Shown: positions 35,709-48,395 of the stretch, piece by piece
Numbering within the stretch: position 1 is the first letter of the stretch
How the letters are laid out: every line of letters starts with the position of its first letter
NCBI GenBank assembly: GCA_964019695.1
Contig: OZ026530.1
Span: forward strand, 27,664,108 to 27,728,107
Length of the DNA stretch: 64,000 bases
Reading direction: 5' to 3'
Source: Loripinus fragilis
Lineage: Eukaryota > Mollusca > Bivalvia > Lucinida > Lucinidae
The notes under the pieces: generated by a model
Database searches by the model: none
Told to the model about the DNA's origin: nothing
The model's input: only the letters and a program-made list of their open reading frames with translations
Position numbers and translations under genes: made by a program

Positions 35709-36379
35709 AGTTTATTTCATGCCGAGTTTTCCGATTAGAAAAATATCTGGCCAATCAAAAACACTTCCCAACAATGTGACGTATATTTAAATAAGCATTG
35801 CAAATACCCAATGTTGACAAGTGAAAACATGCAAATTTATGTAGTTTTTGGTTATATTAGGAATTTCTATAGTTAGATTGACTTGATAGCTCATTGCCAC
35901 ATTACCAATGATGTTTTTGACGATATTTTGAGTCATTCTTCAAATGGTGAAATTTTTACATAAACACCGACTCAGTCAGTAACATCGGTGCTGTGACATA
36001 CTAAAAACTGACGTCATCAGCCTGTAAACAACCACGGGTGCTGTTTGAAAAACATAAAATTGGTTTTTGAGGTACATGTAACAATAAACATACAAAGCGA
36101 CTCTAAGTGGCCCCTTACAACTAATCCTCACTTCGTATGCAATATATGCATGCCTGTTTGCTTACAAAACGGTATTTCTTTTGGTGTTTTGATGCTGGCC
36201 TCGAGCACATGGCAGCTCGGTCTCATGGTAATGGACCAAATTTCGAATGACTGAGAAAGTCATGTGATATAAGTACATGTGACTTGAGTCCCGATGGAAA
36301 TCCGGAAAAAATATGGAAGGCCTATGAAATCAGCTATTTCTAGTGGTGGCATTGTCACTTATCTATCTATACCTAGTAC

Positions 36380-36960
36380 TAGTGAATCTGAGTCATTTTG
36401 CCCCCACACCATTTCCTCTCCTAGACTTTTCGCCCCCCAAGAGACATTCCCCCTGGTCATTTTGTCCCCAAGACATTTCTCCTATGGTCATTTTGCCTTG
36501 ATAAGATCCATAGTATGGTGTGGCATTATGTAGGGTCGAATGGTAGGGTGTGGGTTTGGGTTTGTTTGGGATAGATGGGGTAGGGTATGAGGGGCTTTAG
36601 GAAGCATTTTGCTATTCTAAGGATTGCATTGGTGGAGAAGTGTGGTGGGGGAGGGTAGTGAGTGTACAGTACACCATACCATTTCCTACCCTACCACACA
36701 CACCATCCGATCAGGGTACAAACAACACTACACATAGTCCACCCCACCATACTCTACCCTACCCAACCACACCCACCCAAAACTAACATGTGACATCTAT
36801 CCTACTCCTCACATCCCACTCTGTCCTTTCAGAGTAGGGTAGGGTACACGCCACACACCATAGCCTACTCTACCCAACACAGCCACCCTAACCCACATCA
36901 CATCATATACCACTACCCTACCTTGTTTTTACCTTACCACCACACTACTGCACCCTATTC
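36380..36960. repeat. TTTTGYCCCC words and GGGTAGGG/CCCTACC low-complexity arms
   Basis: Degenerate CATTTTG(C/T)CCCC words at 36395-36510, then a G-rich stretch (36535-36660) and a C-rich stretch (36660-36960) of opposite strand composition. 36546-36570 fits a G-quadruplex pattern (four GGG within 25 bases). Confidence 0.65.
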
Positions 36961-37009
36961 TTAAGGCAGGAAGATTTCAACCATAGGAATAGATCAGGAA
37001 TAGGGGCTT

Positions 37010-37365
37010 TCAGAGAAGCGTGGTAGCTCAGTGGTTAGCGCACTTGATTCTGGTGCTAGAGGTCCCAGGTTGGACCCCATCCGCAGTGAGGAAAATTTTG
37101 GTGTCCGAACACTCTTTCCTTAGTGTCATTTGCAGGGATGACAATAAATAAGTGTGCCTTCTTTTGGATCAGGACGTTAACTGGATGTCCCCTGAGCAGG
37201 GAAAGTCACCCCTTGTGCAGGTTAAGAACCCTAAGGTAATTTAGATATGATTACTTGTAAGCTTTCATTCTGCAACCCGGAGTGTACAAAGTAGTGAAAG
37301 TACACCTGCCGATATAGCTCGTGAGTGCGTCAGGCACTATATAGAGAAAGTGAGGGTTTTTAAGA
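37010..37365 (+). mobile_element. tRNA-derived SINE, family S4
   Basis: Head GGTAGCTCAGTGGTTAGCGC (A box) and CCCAGGTTGGACCCC (B-box-like), then a roughly 270-bp body ending ACTATATAGAGAAAGTGAGG. Confidence 0.75.
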
Positions 37366-37485
37366 AAGCCTTCACTTGTTTTTCTATGCTGTTTTAAGCG
37401 CTTCAAGAATATGTAATTCTTCTCAATATGTGCAACAAAACTTGTTCAGTGTACTTATATATGAATATTTATTTCGTCAAAATGG

Positions 37486-37692
37486 TTACCAGCGACTGTC
37501 AAGTGCTACAAAGCCGTTAGTTCCGTCGTCAACTTGGGTTTTGTTGACAGAAACCTCAGTTTTTCCCTGTGTGACTGTTTGCTTATCAGTCGTGTCAAGC
37601 CATATCGCCGTGTATACTGCGCTAGGGCCCAGACCTGTAATTGTTTTTCCATAGACCTCCATCATAGCTTTTAAGTAGGCTGTGGTCCTCAC
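37486..37692 (-). other. Unassigned open frame, 68 codons
   Basis: Protein-like composition (MRTTAYLKAMMEVYGKTITG) but no recognised domain or splice context. Could be a relic of a retroelement or gene. Confidence 0.2.
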
Positions 37693-37699
37693 AACTCTT

Positions 37700-38900
37700 C
37701 AATCACAACGAGGCTGCCATAGAGTTACAGATTGGACCTAGTTCAATCAAAAAACAAGAATGAGATACCCTGGTGACCACCATGTTTTGCCACTTTTTGG
37801 CCCCTGAAGGTGGGCACCCTACATGAGAGGAAAATTCTACTGAAAAAATACCAGAATGCAAGGTCCTTTTTTCTAAGCCACACCAGTAAACTTTATCAAC
37901 AGAAGCAATGAAATGTTGTTCCAAAAAGTACAGCAAAGATAGACCCGTCTAATAAATACAATATATTTCCTAGTTTTATTATTGACCAATCATGAAACTC
38001 CTTACAACTTAAAAATATTGTGCTGAGCTTCCACCCACCTTTTCAGCCAATCACTGCCCTTTTTACATTTACAGGTCTGTGACCGCTAGGGGCTGGACTG
38101 ACTGATATTTATTCAGTGCATTCGTGCCATTAGAAAGGCCTATATTCTTCAATGGGACCATTAAATCTTCGGGAGATTGCATGACCATACAACTTGACTT
38201 ACATGCACTTGCTTCAGGCCAATCATATACCTTTTTTTTTTACAGATATTTGTTATAACAGGGGGGGGGGTGTCCAATAGTATACAAGCATGTACTATTG
38301 CTATGTTAACGATACACGTTTATCTCCTTTTTATATCCTGATTTATATGTTTTTGGAGATGATGAATTGATTAGCTAGGGGTCTTTCATTCAAACCAAGC
38401 ATCTATGTGTCTTGATCCACATCTGAACTAAGGGTGAGGTTGGCGCCGTGAAACCGGTTTAAACCCTCCAGTAAAATAGTTTTACTGACCGTTCAATGGC
38501 GTGTATCATTTGTGCTTTTTGTGTCTTGTGTTTCTCAGTCATGCTTTTGCGGCTGTTCATTGCTGCCTTGTGGTCACCTGCTGAGAAAGGACTGACCTCT
38601 TGGTTCTTGTTGGTGATATTTATTGTATTTTTGTTACTTTCCCATCTGGTATCCTGGGTCAGGTTTGGTGCTTGATTGTATCGTTTCCTGATCTTTTCCT
38701 CCTTTCTTACTATGATGTTGTCCGTTCAATCAGTTATGAAAATCAGGAAGGAAATCGGACATAAGACCGACCCGGACATACACTGGGGCTGGATCTGAGG
38801 CTTGGCCATCTAAGACTACTTGTTGAATGCGCCCAGAGGGCCATGAGACAATCAAAATTTCATTTTTGGGTGGACCCTCTTTTCCCATAATAATCAATTT
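37700..38900. other. Intergenic, no recognised feature
   Basis: Contains a nine-base G run at about 38262. Otherwise unique-looking. Confidence 0.4.
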
Positions 38901-38907
38901 TGTGTAA

Positions 38908-39282
38908 TTGCCTCATGTGTGGTGTCTTGTCAAAGGTCTTTTAGAAATGCATGGTGATCAAATCTGTCTGCTCGTGTCCACGATTCACAGCCCCAATCAG
39001 GTTGTTGATGAAATCGTGCACAAACTGAACCAACTTGGCTTCGCAAGACCTCTGACTCCAGAAAACATGCTGCCAGTCAGCACTATGCTATCAAAGGCTA
39101 AATGTCTAATGAACATAAAAGAAATGTTCGTACCAAAAATGTCCGTCAAAGAATTGGCCTACAAAACCCTTGGTTTGCCTCAATTTGAATGTGCCTCCAC
39201 CATGTGGAGCGCTTATGATACAAAGAACAAGAAATGTCTCAGTCACGTGACGAATGCCCCCAAAGGAATTGGTCAAGCATAA
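38908..39282 (+). other. Unassigned 124-codon open frame
   Basis: Encodes HSPNQVVDEIVHKLNQLGFA and KMSVKELAYKTLGLPQFECA. I recognise no family. It lies directly before a long tandem array and may be a relic of a larger retroelement protein. Confidence 0.3.
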
Positions 39283-39304
39283 GACACATTTGAGGAAAGT
39301 TAGC

Positions 39305-41118
39305 TGTAATATAGGAGATATGCTCCAGACACGATAAACCTAGAAATGAGGCCAGAAGTCAATGTCAAGGTCAAAGTGACCCAAAATTGTACGCACCACT
39401 CCACCATCCCAAGAGGAATCAACACACCAAATTTGGGATTCCTACATCAAATAATATAGGAGATATGCTCCAGACACGATTATTCTAGAAACTAGGTCAT
39501 AGGTCAATATCACAGTGACCTAAAAATGATACGCGACACATCAGCATCTAAAGATGTATCCATACAGCAAATTGTGATTCCCAACTCAAATAATATAAGA
39601 GATATGTTCTGGACACGATTATTCGACAAACTACGTCAGACGTCAAGGTCAAAGTGACCAAAAATGGTACGTGTCACTCCACCATCCAAAGTTGCATCCA
39701 CCCACCAAATTTGGTATTCCTACCTTTAATAATATAAGAGATATGCTCTGGACATGATTTTTCTAAAAACTAGGCCAGAGGTCAAGATCACAGTGACCTG
39801 TAAAGAGAGCAAGACACTCCACAATCCCAAGATGCATTCACACACCAAGTTTGGGATTCCTATCTCAAATAATAAAAGAGATATGCTCCTGACACAATTA
39901 TTATTAAAACTAGGTCAGAGGTCAAGGTCACAGAGACATGTAAATGGTACAAGACACTCAATCATCCCAAGATGCATTCACACACCAAATTTGGGATTCC
40001 CTTCTCAAATAATATAAGAGATATGCTCTTGACACAATTATTATTAAAACTAGGTCAGAGGTCAAGGTCACAGTGGCTAGAAAATAATATGTAAGACTCC
40101 ACCATCCCAAGATGCATATACACACCAAATTTGGAATTCCTACTTCAAAGAATATAAGAGATATGCTCCGAACACAAAATTCTTAAAACAAGGTCAGAGG
40201 TCAAGGTCACAGTGACCCGAAATGGTATGTGTGACACTCCGTCATCTCAAGATGCATTTAGACACCAAATTTGGAATTCCTATCTAAAAGAATATAGGAG
40301 ATATGCACCAGACACAATGCAGTTTCAAGAAATAAGGTCAGAGGTCAAATTCAAGGTCACAGTGACCCAATTATGGTATGCGACACTTTCCCATCCCAAG
40401 ATGCATTCACACACCAAATTTGAGATTCCTACCTCAAATAATTTAAGAGATATGCTCCGGACACGATAATTCTAAAAACTAGGTCATAGGTCAAGTTCAA
40501 GGTCACAGTGACCCAATTATGGTACGCGACACTTTGTCATCTCAAGATGCATCATCACACCAAATTTGAGATTCCTAGCTCAAATATTATTAGAGATATG
40601 CCCCGGACATGATTATTCTAATAACTAGGTCAGAGTTCAAGGTCAAGGTCACAGTGACCCGAAAATGGTATGTGACACTCCGTCATTCCAAGATGCATTA
40701 AACACACCATATTTGGAATTCCTATCTCAAAGAATATAGGAGATATGCACCAGACTCAGTGCAGTTTCTAGAAACTAGGTCAGAGGTCAAGTTCAAAGTC
40801 ACAGTGACCCAATTATGGTTTGCGACACTTCGTCATTCCAAGACGCATCCACACAACAAATTTGAGATTCCTACCTCATATAATATAAGAGATAAGCTCC
40901 GGACACGATTATTCTAAAAACTAGGTCATAGGTCAAGGTCACAGTGACCCCAAAATGGTACGCGACATTCCGTCATCCCAAGATGCATCCACACACCAAA
41001 TTTGGAATTCCTACCTCAAAGAATATAGGAGATATGCACCGGACACGAAGCGGGACGGACGGACTGACGGACAGTGCGATAACTATATGCCTCCCAAAGT
41101 TCCTTTGGGGCATAAAAA
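39305..41118. mobile_element. Tandem array, 12 units of about 145 bp, ending in GACGGACGG and a hairpin
   Basis: Each unit has AAGATGCATnCACACACCAA, AATATAAGAGATATGCTCC and AGGTCAGAGGTCAAGGTCAC, the last followed by AGTGACC. The end is GGGACGGACGGACTGACGG, then ATGCCTCCCAAAGTT with CCTTTGGGGCAT. Unit-to-unit variation shows age. Confidence 0.85.
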
Positions 41119-41440
41119 ACATTAATCAAATAGAAATGGTCCAGAGAATGGCTGTACGGTGGGCCTCAAACAATTACTCCCCATATGATAGCGTTTCTGC
41201 GATGCTGGGTAACCTGGGCTGGCACCATGATACACCATGGCCATGCCGGCATACTTCGAGCACCTCAATAGATTCACTCGTAATACGCACCAAGTTTCTG
41301 TCAGGCACTAGTTTCTTTTGACTATTACAGGTATGTGTCTTATTTTGTGGAACGGGCTCCCATCAAGTATCGTTGTTTTAGGTGATTTTGACTCATTTAA
41401 GAGAGAAGTGAGTAAGATCAATTATTCATGGCCATAGAAA
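41112..41440 (+). pseudogene. LINE ORF2 C-terminal relic
   Basis: NINQIEMVQRMAVRWASNNY and SVSAMLGNLGW, then after a frameshift LWNGLPSSIVV and DFDSFKREVSK, which is the C-terminal end of CR1/L2-type ORF2. Confidence 0.75.
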
Positions 41441-41732
41441 GTAACATCTGTTTTTTATCTTTTTAGCTCGATCATTCTCACACTAACTTACTAACACTAT
41501 CACCTTTTTCGTACTATCTCACACTTTTATCTCTCACTATCCACCTTTTTTTTTACTTTTATCTTCACGCACCTTGCGCATAGCACTCAGTCATGAGGGT
41601 GCCTGGAATGTTGCTTACACATATCAGCATCTAGGGTTTCGCTAAAGATGCATGTGAGCGACACCTATTTCCCCCTTTTTGATTGTCGCCAGTCGCCTTG
41701 TACGTCACACCGAGCTAAAGATTGCCAATAAT

Positions 41733-42147
41733 GAGGCTTGTATAGGGGGTACCAAATATCCCATATCCCTTGAAGTAAACAGGCAAGTATCCGTTATGTA
41801 ATAGTTATACCATGGGTTGTCCGCCTGTACGTGGAGATAATCCACGAGCTTTAGCGAGTGGATTATCTTACGTACAGGTGGACAAACATGGTGTAACTAT
41901 TTTATACCAACTACATCAGTGTAGACCTTGCACATCGTGAGATATTTTGTGGTTAAGTTGGTAAGGGTGGTATAAAAACGGGCAAACAGACCCATAATTA
42001 ATTTTCCTGAATATTCAATATCCCTGAAAGTAACCAAACTATTGAGCACAGTATCCCATACCCCTGAAAGTAAATTGGATAGTATCCAAAATCCCTGGAA
42101 GTAAAATGGCAAATACCATGTATCCCTAAAACCCCTATACAAGCCTC
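41733..42147. mobile_element. MITE with GAGGCTTGTATAGGGG ends
   Basis: 415 bp with inverted ends, flanked by AATAAT (41727-41732 and 42148-42153). Several CCCTTGAAGTAAA-type words inside. Contains a nested palindrome. Confidence 0.8.
41797..41913. mobile_element. Nested palindrome TAGTTATACCATG..
   Basis: Arms ATAGTTATACCATGGGTTGT, then CCTGTACGT, GATAATCCAC, meeting at GAGCTTTAGCGAG. Within the element at 41733-42147. Confidence 0.7.
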
Positions 42148-42359
42148 AATAATAGGAAAGATCTCATTCAGATATAGTACGTCCAATAGTTTCGCGACCC
42201 CTTTTGGGTTAGCTGTGAAAGCTGATTGGAATTGTCTATTACAACTTTGTATCCCTGAGTGACTCTAAACGTGTCTTTCACTTAAGTGATTTGACAAATG
42301 ACTAAAACGTTTTAAAACCTGTTTGTGCTTAGGGGAATCCGGATCAGAGCTGTCGTATA

Positions 42360-43270
42360 CTCCTCAAAATAATTAAAGGACCAAGACTTTAGAATGCGAG
42401 TATAATTAGCTCAAACATTTAAATTCTGTAAAACTTGGCCCAAAGCTTTATATGCTTTATGTTCATGAGTCAAGAATCATTATTACTGATTTCAATGCCT
42501 AATTCTGCCATAACTGTGTCGCAAATGCACACACCCTCAAAAACACACTTTCAAAAGGCAGTGGGTGGGGTAAAGAAATTCTTCTGTGGTCATTTGAGTA
42601 GAATGAAAGTGACATCAAATTAAACTTTATTTTAAACAGTTCAGCTTACATGCAAAAAAATTGTTCAAACATTTTCAATGTACTTGGAAGCAAGCATTTT
42701 CATCTCTGGCAATGGAGTTTTGACATTGCTTTGTTTTCTGAAAACAATGTGTGTACTTGGCCATCAAGAATCAGATTTTCAATCGTCATTCTTTGCCTTT
42801 GAATGTTAGAAAGATGTCCCGGCCAATTGTTTAAAGATTGTCACAGACAAACGCCAAAACCAGTTGTCTGAACCCATAGTCTGGCTGTTACGCCACAGCC
42901 AAAATGGGCAATTTTCTCTCACAGGAAGAGGTGGATGGTATCGACGGGATAAAAACTCCATACAATCATGTGAAAACAGAGATTTCAGCATCTGAAAGCA
43001 TTTTTCATTCATTTCGTGCAGTTCTGTGGTCCATGGATCACACACAAAAATTGACGCTCCAATGCATTTAGGTCAAGGTTTATAATGACAAAATATCCTT
43101 GTTAGTAACATTTTCTACCATTTTCTTTTAGCCCCTTCACTTGGCAATTGGGCGTCAAAGATGTTCGAAAAAAATGGGCTAGATCGTATAATTGGTTTTC
43201 ACAATACGTTCTACACAAAATGCATCAATGTTATAATTGATAGCATTGGTCCTTCAATTATTTTGAGGAG
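42360..43270. mobile_element. Mariner-like element, CTCCTCAAAATAATTRAAGGA ends
   Basis: 911 bp between TA dinucleotides. Inverted ends of about 24 bp. The interior open frames are short and unrecognised, so it is probably non-autonomous. Confidence 0.75.
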
Positions 43271-43274
43271 TATA

Positions 43275-44105
43275 TATTTGAAACGTATTTTCCAATACCC
43301 TCATTAAGTGTACTCTGAACCGCTTATAATGAATCTTTACAACAGGGTCCTTGGACTTACGAGCACGAAGGAAGTGCTTTTGTCCTTTTCTTTACACACT
43401 GTTGGATCGCTGCGTCGATGCATGGCAGCCTGAACTTTCTTTTGAACATTTTTGAGGGGAATAAACCTTTCGACAGCCCCTACGCAGCATGTTTTAAAAA
43501 TTCACATTGACGCGTGACTATGGTCTTCAGGAAGGTACCCGTCATATGTTTTTAAGGCCGACCATATCTGCACGTTCATATAGATCGTGCGTGGTGCACG
43601 CATTATCCTTAATACCATACTCCACAATATCATGATCCGTTTTGTCGATCGAGGGTTCACTGGGGATGATACATTAATAAAGTGCATCTATTCACAACTT
43701 GAGTCAGACAGTGCTCCCATGATATCCAAAACGGTTATTGCCGAGACTGCCTTTTTGCACCCCTTGGGGTACTTGCACATTGCTCCACTCTATATCCCCT
43801 TAGTTGAAAGACATTATACGAGACAAAGACGAATTGAATTCCCCAAGATATTCATTATCAATCTTGTCTGGGACGATAAAAAGAACCAAGGTATTTTGCC
43901 CTGCATCCAATGTCTATAGAGAATCAAATCTGCTATGGGGTTCTAAAGCTATCATTAAAGAGATTTTATATATTGCTCAACAAAAGTTTAACACAAATCC
44001 AGCTTTGGATGAATATGAAACATTATAAATGATATCATTAACAAGTATGAGGATCTTTAAAAAAGTTCTAGCGATAAGGCGTTTATTTTCCCTAGTTGAC
44101 ATGAT
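43275..44105. other. Unassigned, possible decayed coding sequence
   Basis: Overlapping frames at 43587-43919 and 43804-44028 read like one broken protein (PLYIPLVERHYTRQRRIEF). No domain recognised. Confidence 0.25.
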
Positions 44106-44107
44106 TA

Positions 44108-44295
44108 CAAAAATTGTTTCCTGAACTTTCCCCAGGCAGTATTACATCTTGTAGCGATAGTAAGGCAAATCCTCCACCAGTGCATAACATGTCGCCAAGA
44201 TAGCAGAAGCTGGCTTCCACGTCAAGCAGTGTACCATCCACTACTACCTGGGTGATAGGTCTATAAAAGTTTGTACCATCAAAAGGACGGGCCTA
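44108..44295 (-). pseudogene. RTE-type LINE relic, short
   Basis: Minus strand reads DGTNFYRPITQVVVDGTLLD and VEASFCYLGDMLCTGGGFA, matching ASFCYLGDMLSAGGG of the copy at 25.7-26.6 kb. Confidence 0.7.
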
Positions 44296-44814
44296 GTCAA
44301 GACATCTTGGGAATCAAAATAATTTGAACAAATTTGGTAAAGGGTCACCAAGGACCATTTGTACCAAATTATTTTAAAATCTGACTAGTAGTTTTTGGAA
44401 AGAAGATTTTTAAAGTTTTTTGCATCAAATGGAATTCTTTGAACAACTTTGAAAGAGGACCACCCAAGCATCATTCCTTTGAAGTTAGGTGAATGCTGAT
44501 ACAAAAATACCTTTGTTGAAATGTAATAAAAATCTAAAAAAATTCAATATCCATCAATTGTTTTGTGAGTATATATGGGGAAATAAAAATGTACCAAATA
44601 CATAGCATTAATTCTTTATTTACACTTATTTACATTTTAAAAATAAATTATTATTCTAACCATAAACAACAAATTAATTTTTTCATAACAATTAACAATG
44701 TACATTTCAGCTCGCCCATTTGAAAAAGAAATTAACCAAAACCATTTAGAAAGATTCTTTAACACTTTTCCTGCCTTTCACAACAATTATTTCTGCTTTA
44801 TCCACTGCTTATTT

Positions 44815-45115
44815 TTGTTGGTAGCTTATATTGCGAACAATATGAACCCAGACCAGACTGCTCCCTTACGAGCAGTCTAATCAGGATTCATAGTGTTTGA
44901 TTATATGATAACACTTAAAACGCCAAGAAATGCATCTGAAATTGACATTACTGACAAATTAAGTATAGAAGCAAACCGCTTGGACCCAAAACAGACTGCT
45001 CATATAGGAGCAGTCTGATTAGGGTCCACACTGTTTGCCATTGAGGCTTCTTAAATATTTCAGCAGACGAGAAAAGCAGAAGACCTTTTGTTGCGATTGG
45101 CGCATTAAGGGATAA
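44815..45115. mobile_element. Two CAGACTGCTC hairpins within TTAA/GCGCCAA-type MITE sequence
   Basis: Hairpins at about 44850-44885 and 44990-45025. The second lies between AACGCCAAGAAATGCATCTG and GATTGGCGCATTAAGG ends. Confidence 0.65.
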
Positions 45116-45200
45116 AAGTATTCTGGAATGCATTTAAATGTATGCAGCAGGCATAATAAGCAAACAAAAGACATTGTCAGGATAAGGGTAAAATTATTCT

Positions 45201-45416
45201 TTAATCCATAAAGCGCCATCTACAATTTGCAGCAGACAACAATTTCAAACTTTGCTTCTATTTCAAAAATAACAAATTAGGCATGATATTTCATGAGAAT
45301 TGTCTGCTGGCAGACAATTCTAATGAAATATCATACCTTATTTTTTTCAAAAATTGAGAAAGATGTCGGCAAATTTTGTCGGCTGCTGCAGTCTTGATTG
45401 GCGCTTTAATGGTTAA
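45201..45416. mobile_element. TTAA-flanked MITE, GCGCCAATC ends, intact
   Basis: TTAA at both edges. Central palindrome ATTTCATGAGAATTGTCTGC and inverse. Reference copy for the interrupted element at 5661-6241. Confidence 0.8.
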
Positions 45417-45559
45417 ACATGCTGCAAGTTTTCCAGTGAGGCTACGTTTTTGTAGATACTTCTTTATTTTACAAGTACTAACAATGAAAACTCCAGCAAG
45501 ACTGCAGTCTTGCCTAAATCTTCACATGTCATTTTGTTATTCATACATTTCCTCATGAG

Positions 45560-45640
45560 CTGGCCGAGGAAAAATTACCCAGCATGCAGAGTTCAAGGAA
45601 ACTCATAGCAGGCTGGGTAATTTTTAATAAATTTTTATTT
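45560..45640. repeat. Palindrome AAAAATTACCCAGCATGC
   Basis: Inverse arm GGCTGGGTAATTTTTAATAA at 45611-45630. Confidence 0.55.
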
Positions 45641-46084
45641 TCTGCTTTTTTCTTCAAAACATTTAATGTTTTAGAAAAAAATATTTTAGGAATACAGAGT
45701 ATCAAACAGTTTGGATCAAGATGAGGCCCGACATTTTGTTGGGCCTGATCTATATCTAAACCTTTTAATGTCTAATCAAGATTGATATACACCATCTGCC
45801 TTCAGATTATATTTTAATCACTGACTAAAAATTCATTTCAAATTCAAGGCAGTTTATGTAAACAAAACAAATTGATCATTTTATAACATTTAAGAACAAG
45901 AATTAAACGAACACTAATGAACATTACTTGCAGAGCCATGCAATCATTTCTCAAGAAATTACATGCTGTATTTCATAACCCTACTGCACTCAGTATGGCC
46001 AAATCTCTGCAGTGTTTAGCCATGCTGAGTCCAAGACGGCTTAAATAAAATAAAAATGAATATCTCCCACATGCAAGGTACCTG

Positions 46085-46335
46085 ATAGCCTTATATATGG
46101 GCGTCGTCGTGAGAAAACCTGTCTTCGGGGTTTCCGGCAAAGCGTGTTTCAAACCAATCTCCTCATCTACAGGGAGTAGCTAGAAAATTGAATTTCACCT
46201 GCAGCAAGTTTACATATGATACTTTCCAAATAGTGAATAACAAAGGTGCTGATCAGACTGTGCAGATGCGCAGGCTGGTCTGCTCCTGTGTTGTTCAACA
46301 AAACGCTCGAAGACAGGTTTCCTTGCGTCAAGGGC
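46085..46335. mobile_element. Single-arm copy of the GCCTCGTCGCGACAAAACC family
   Basis: GGGCGTCGTCGTGAGAAAACC start, AGCTAGAAAATTGAATTTC, GCTGATCAGACTGTGC, GACAGGTTTCCTTGCGTCAA end. Confidence 0.7.
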
Positions 46336-46547
46336 CCATATATTATCAGTCTGCTCAGTTTCTATACACAAAGAGAAACCAGAAGAATAGCCTATCAAAC
46401 CATTTTTGTCATTTCTGAAGAATTTGTTAAAATATATTTTGTGAATTTTATCTTATTTAATGGCGGACTTTAACAGGATCATTATAACTTTGGTTTCCCA
46501 CCAGGATTCGTTAAACAGATGAAAAATTATCACTTTTTTAAAAAACA

Positions 46548-46790
46548 TTGAATTTCCAACAAAGGGGGCATGCCGAGGTCAACAAGTCTGCTGGGTTTCG
46601 TAGCGGACTGTGGGCTACAGTTTGAATAAGGAGGTGCTATTGACCTCAAGTTAATATTGAAAATGAATTTCTGACAAAGGGCACATGATGACGTAAACAA
46701 GTCTGCTGGGTTTTGTAGCAGACTGTGGGCTACAGTTCGAATATAGAAGGTGCTGTTGACCTCAAGCCAATATTGTTTGACCTTCCATCA
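46548..46790. repeat. 128-bp tandem duplication, two units
   Basis: Both units carry GTCTGCTGGGTTT, GACTGTGGGCTACAGTT and TATTGACCTCAAG, with about 10-15 per cent divergence by eye. Confidence 0.8.
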
Positions 46791-46829
46791 ATACAGAATT
46801 ACACGCAGTGTAATCAATAATACTCGGTA

Positions 46830-47030
46830 CGGTAAATGTTCTAAAATTTCGAACACTAGTTGCCAGCCAAAAAGGCAGAGACAAACAGAGAAAACCCAGA
46901 TCAGACTGTTTCTGAAGAAGCAGTCTGATCAGGTTCCCTGTTTGCTATTCTGACAAGCATTTTCTGAATTCCAGCCCTGGTAACCAACATTTATTTTAAA
47001 AACAAAAAGAGAGTGTTCGAAATTCTAGAA
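46830..47030. mobile_element. MITE with ACGGTAAATGTTCTAA ends, copy 2
   Basis: Keeps the full central hairpin GATCAGACTGTTTCTGAAG with its inverse, and both ends. Confidence 0.72.
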
Positions 47031-47229
47031 TACAGCAAAACCTGTGTAAAACGGCCACTCTCAAAAAGACCAAAAACTGTTTTTCAAGACCAATTATCGC
47101 TTAATGCAGGTCAAAAGTATTGAAGTGAAGCATTCTGCAATACTTCTGACCTTCATTAAGCTACCAATTGTTATTAAGATCTCTGTTTTGTTTATTTTTG
47201 AGGGGCCGTTTTACACAGGGTTTACTGCA
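47031..47229. mobile_element. Mariner-type MITE M2, copy 3
   Basis: CAGCAAAACCTGTGTAAAAC left, GTTTTACACAGGGTTTACTG right. Abuts the previous element. Confidence 0.78.
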
Positions 47230-47549
47230 TTTACAATATATTTATCTATAAACATGATTCCAACACAACTCAATTTCACCATTACCAGTAAACTTGTCCC
47301 ACTACAGTAAATACCCATTTACCTCAACTTTCAATGATAAGGTCCTCTCAGGGGCTTTAGGAAATTGGGGGAAAAGGGGCTTTTGTTTCAAGGGAACATA
47401 ATCCAAAATTCTATGGGAACAGGAGAACAAAAATATTTAGGGACAGGGAACATAAAAAAATCTCAGGGAAACTTGAAAGCTGGAGATAACCATATTGGAC
47501 CTAACAAGTGCACTATGCTATAACTTTCTCAAAATTTATACCATTTTTT

Positions 47550-47835
47550 TGAAAACAGTGTAGATCTAGATCAGCTGGCTTCTGATGAAGCCAGCTGATC
47601 AGGATCTACACTATTTTCATCCACATAATGAGTTTATATCAATGATAAAATAACAACTATGGATTGACTGGAAATCAGGCCCCGAGGTTATAACACTTTT
47701 TTCATGCTCAATGCAATTGTCATCTGCTCTCTCATCTGAGTATATTTTTGGTAGTCTATATTGCAAATAATATGAACCCTGATCAGACATGCAGCAGTCT
47801 GATCAGGGTTCATAGCGTTTGCTTCAATCTTGAAG
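47550..47835. repeat. Two hairpins: CAGCTGGCTTCTG and CAGACATGC types
   Basis: Perfect hairpins at 47568-47605 and 47775-47812, each between ACAGTGTAGATC or ATGAACCCTGATC flanks. Confidence 0.6.
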
Positions 47836-48314
47836 TGTGTTTGAATATATGCAGAAGATGTAACGCGCAGACAAACATTTTCAGGGCAAAAATATTGGCA
47901 GGTTAATGGTTAAACTATGTTTGACACAGTAGATGCAACTCATTCTCATACAAATCATCATTAAATATAACAAATACTTTACAGTTTATAATCATAAAAC
48001 ATTCATTTTGGCCATTTTAGTTTACTGATATATAATTTGAGTGGCATCCAGCATAAGGTACAAGTTGTCATGAGCTCAATGCTCAGTCTCCACATTCGCA
48101 CAGTCTGATCAGAGTCTTAGGCTCCTGCCTGAAGAACCCTTGGCTACCAATAGAGTGCCCACCAAAGTCTCAATCGGAACTGCTTCGGCCAATTTCATGG
48201 AAGCAGACCTGGGATGTACATCGAGGATCTACGTTGATGCTGACGTTACATAAGATTGCGCTGACATCACAGAAACCATGCCAATACATTAACAAGTGTG
48301 ATCGCAGAAAAACA

Positions 48315-48395
48315 AACGGTTATAAATGAAGTTTATGTGGCGATAGCGATACTTCATTGAAAAATACATAAACTTCATTTATTCTGCTGATTAAA
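48315..48395. repeat. Palindrome AAATGAAGTTTATG
   Basis: Inverse arm CATAAACTTCATTTATTC at 48368-48385. A smaller GCGATAGCG sits inside. Confidence 0.5.

Noticed and set aside
38908..39282. 124-codon ORF as a host gene
   Set aside because: No recognised domain, no splice partners, and it sits between transposon sequences. Kept only as an unassigned frame.
39305..41118. Regularly spaced repeat resembling a CRISPR array
   Set aside because: Units are about 145 bp with internal variation and no spacer pattern, and the genome is clearly eukaryotic. It is a satellite-like tandem array.
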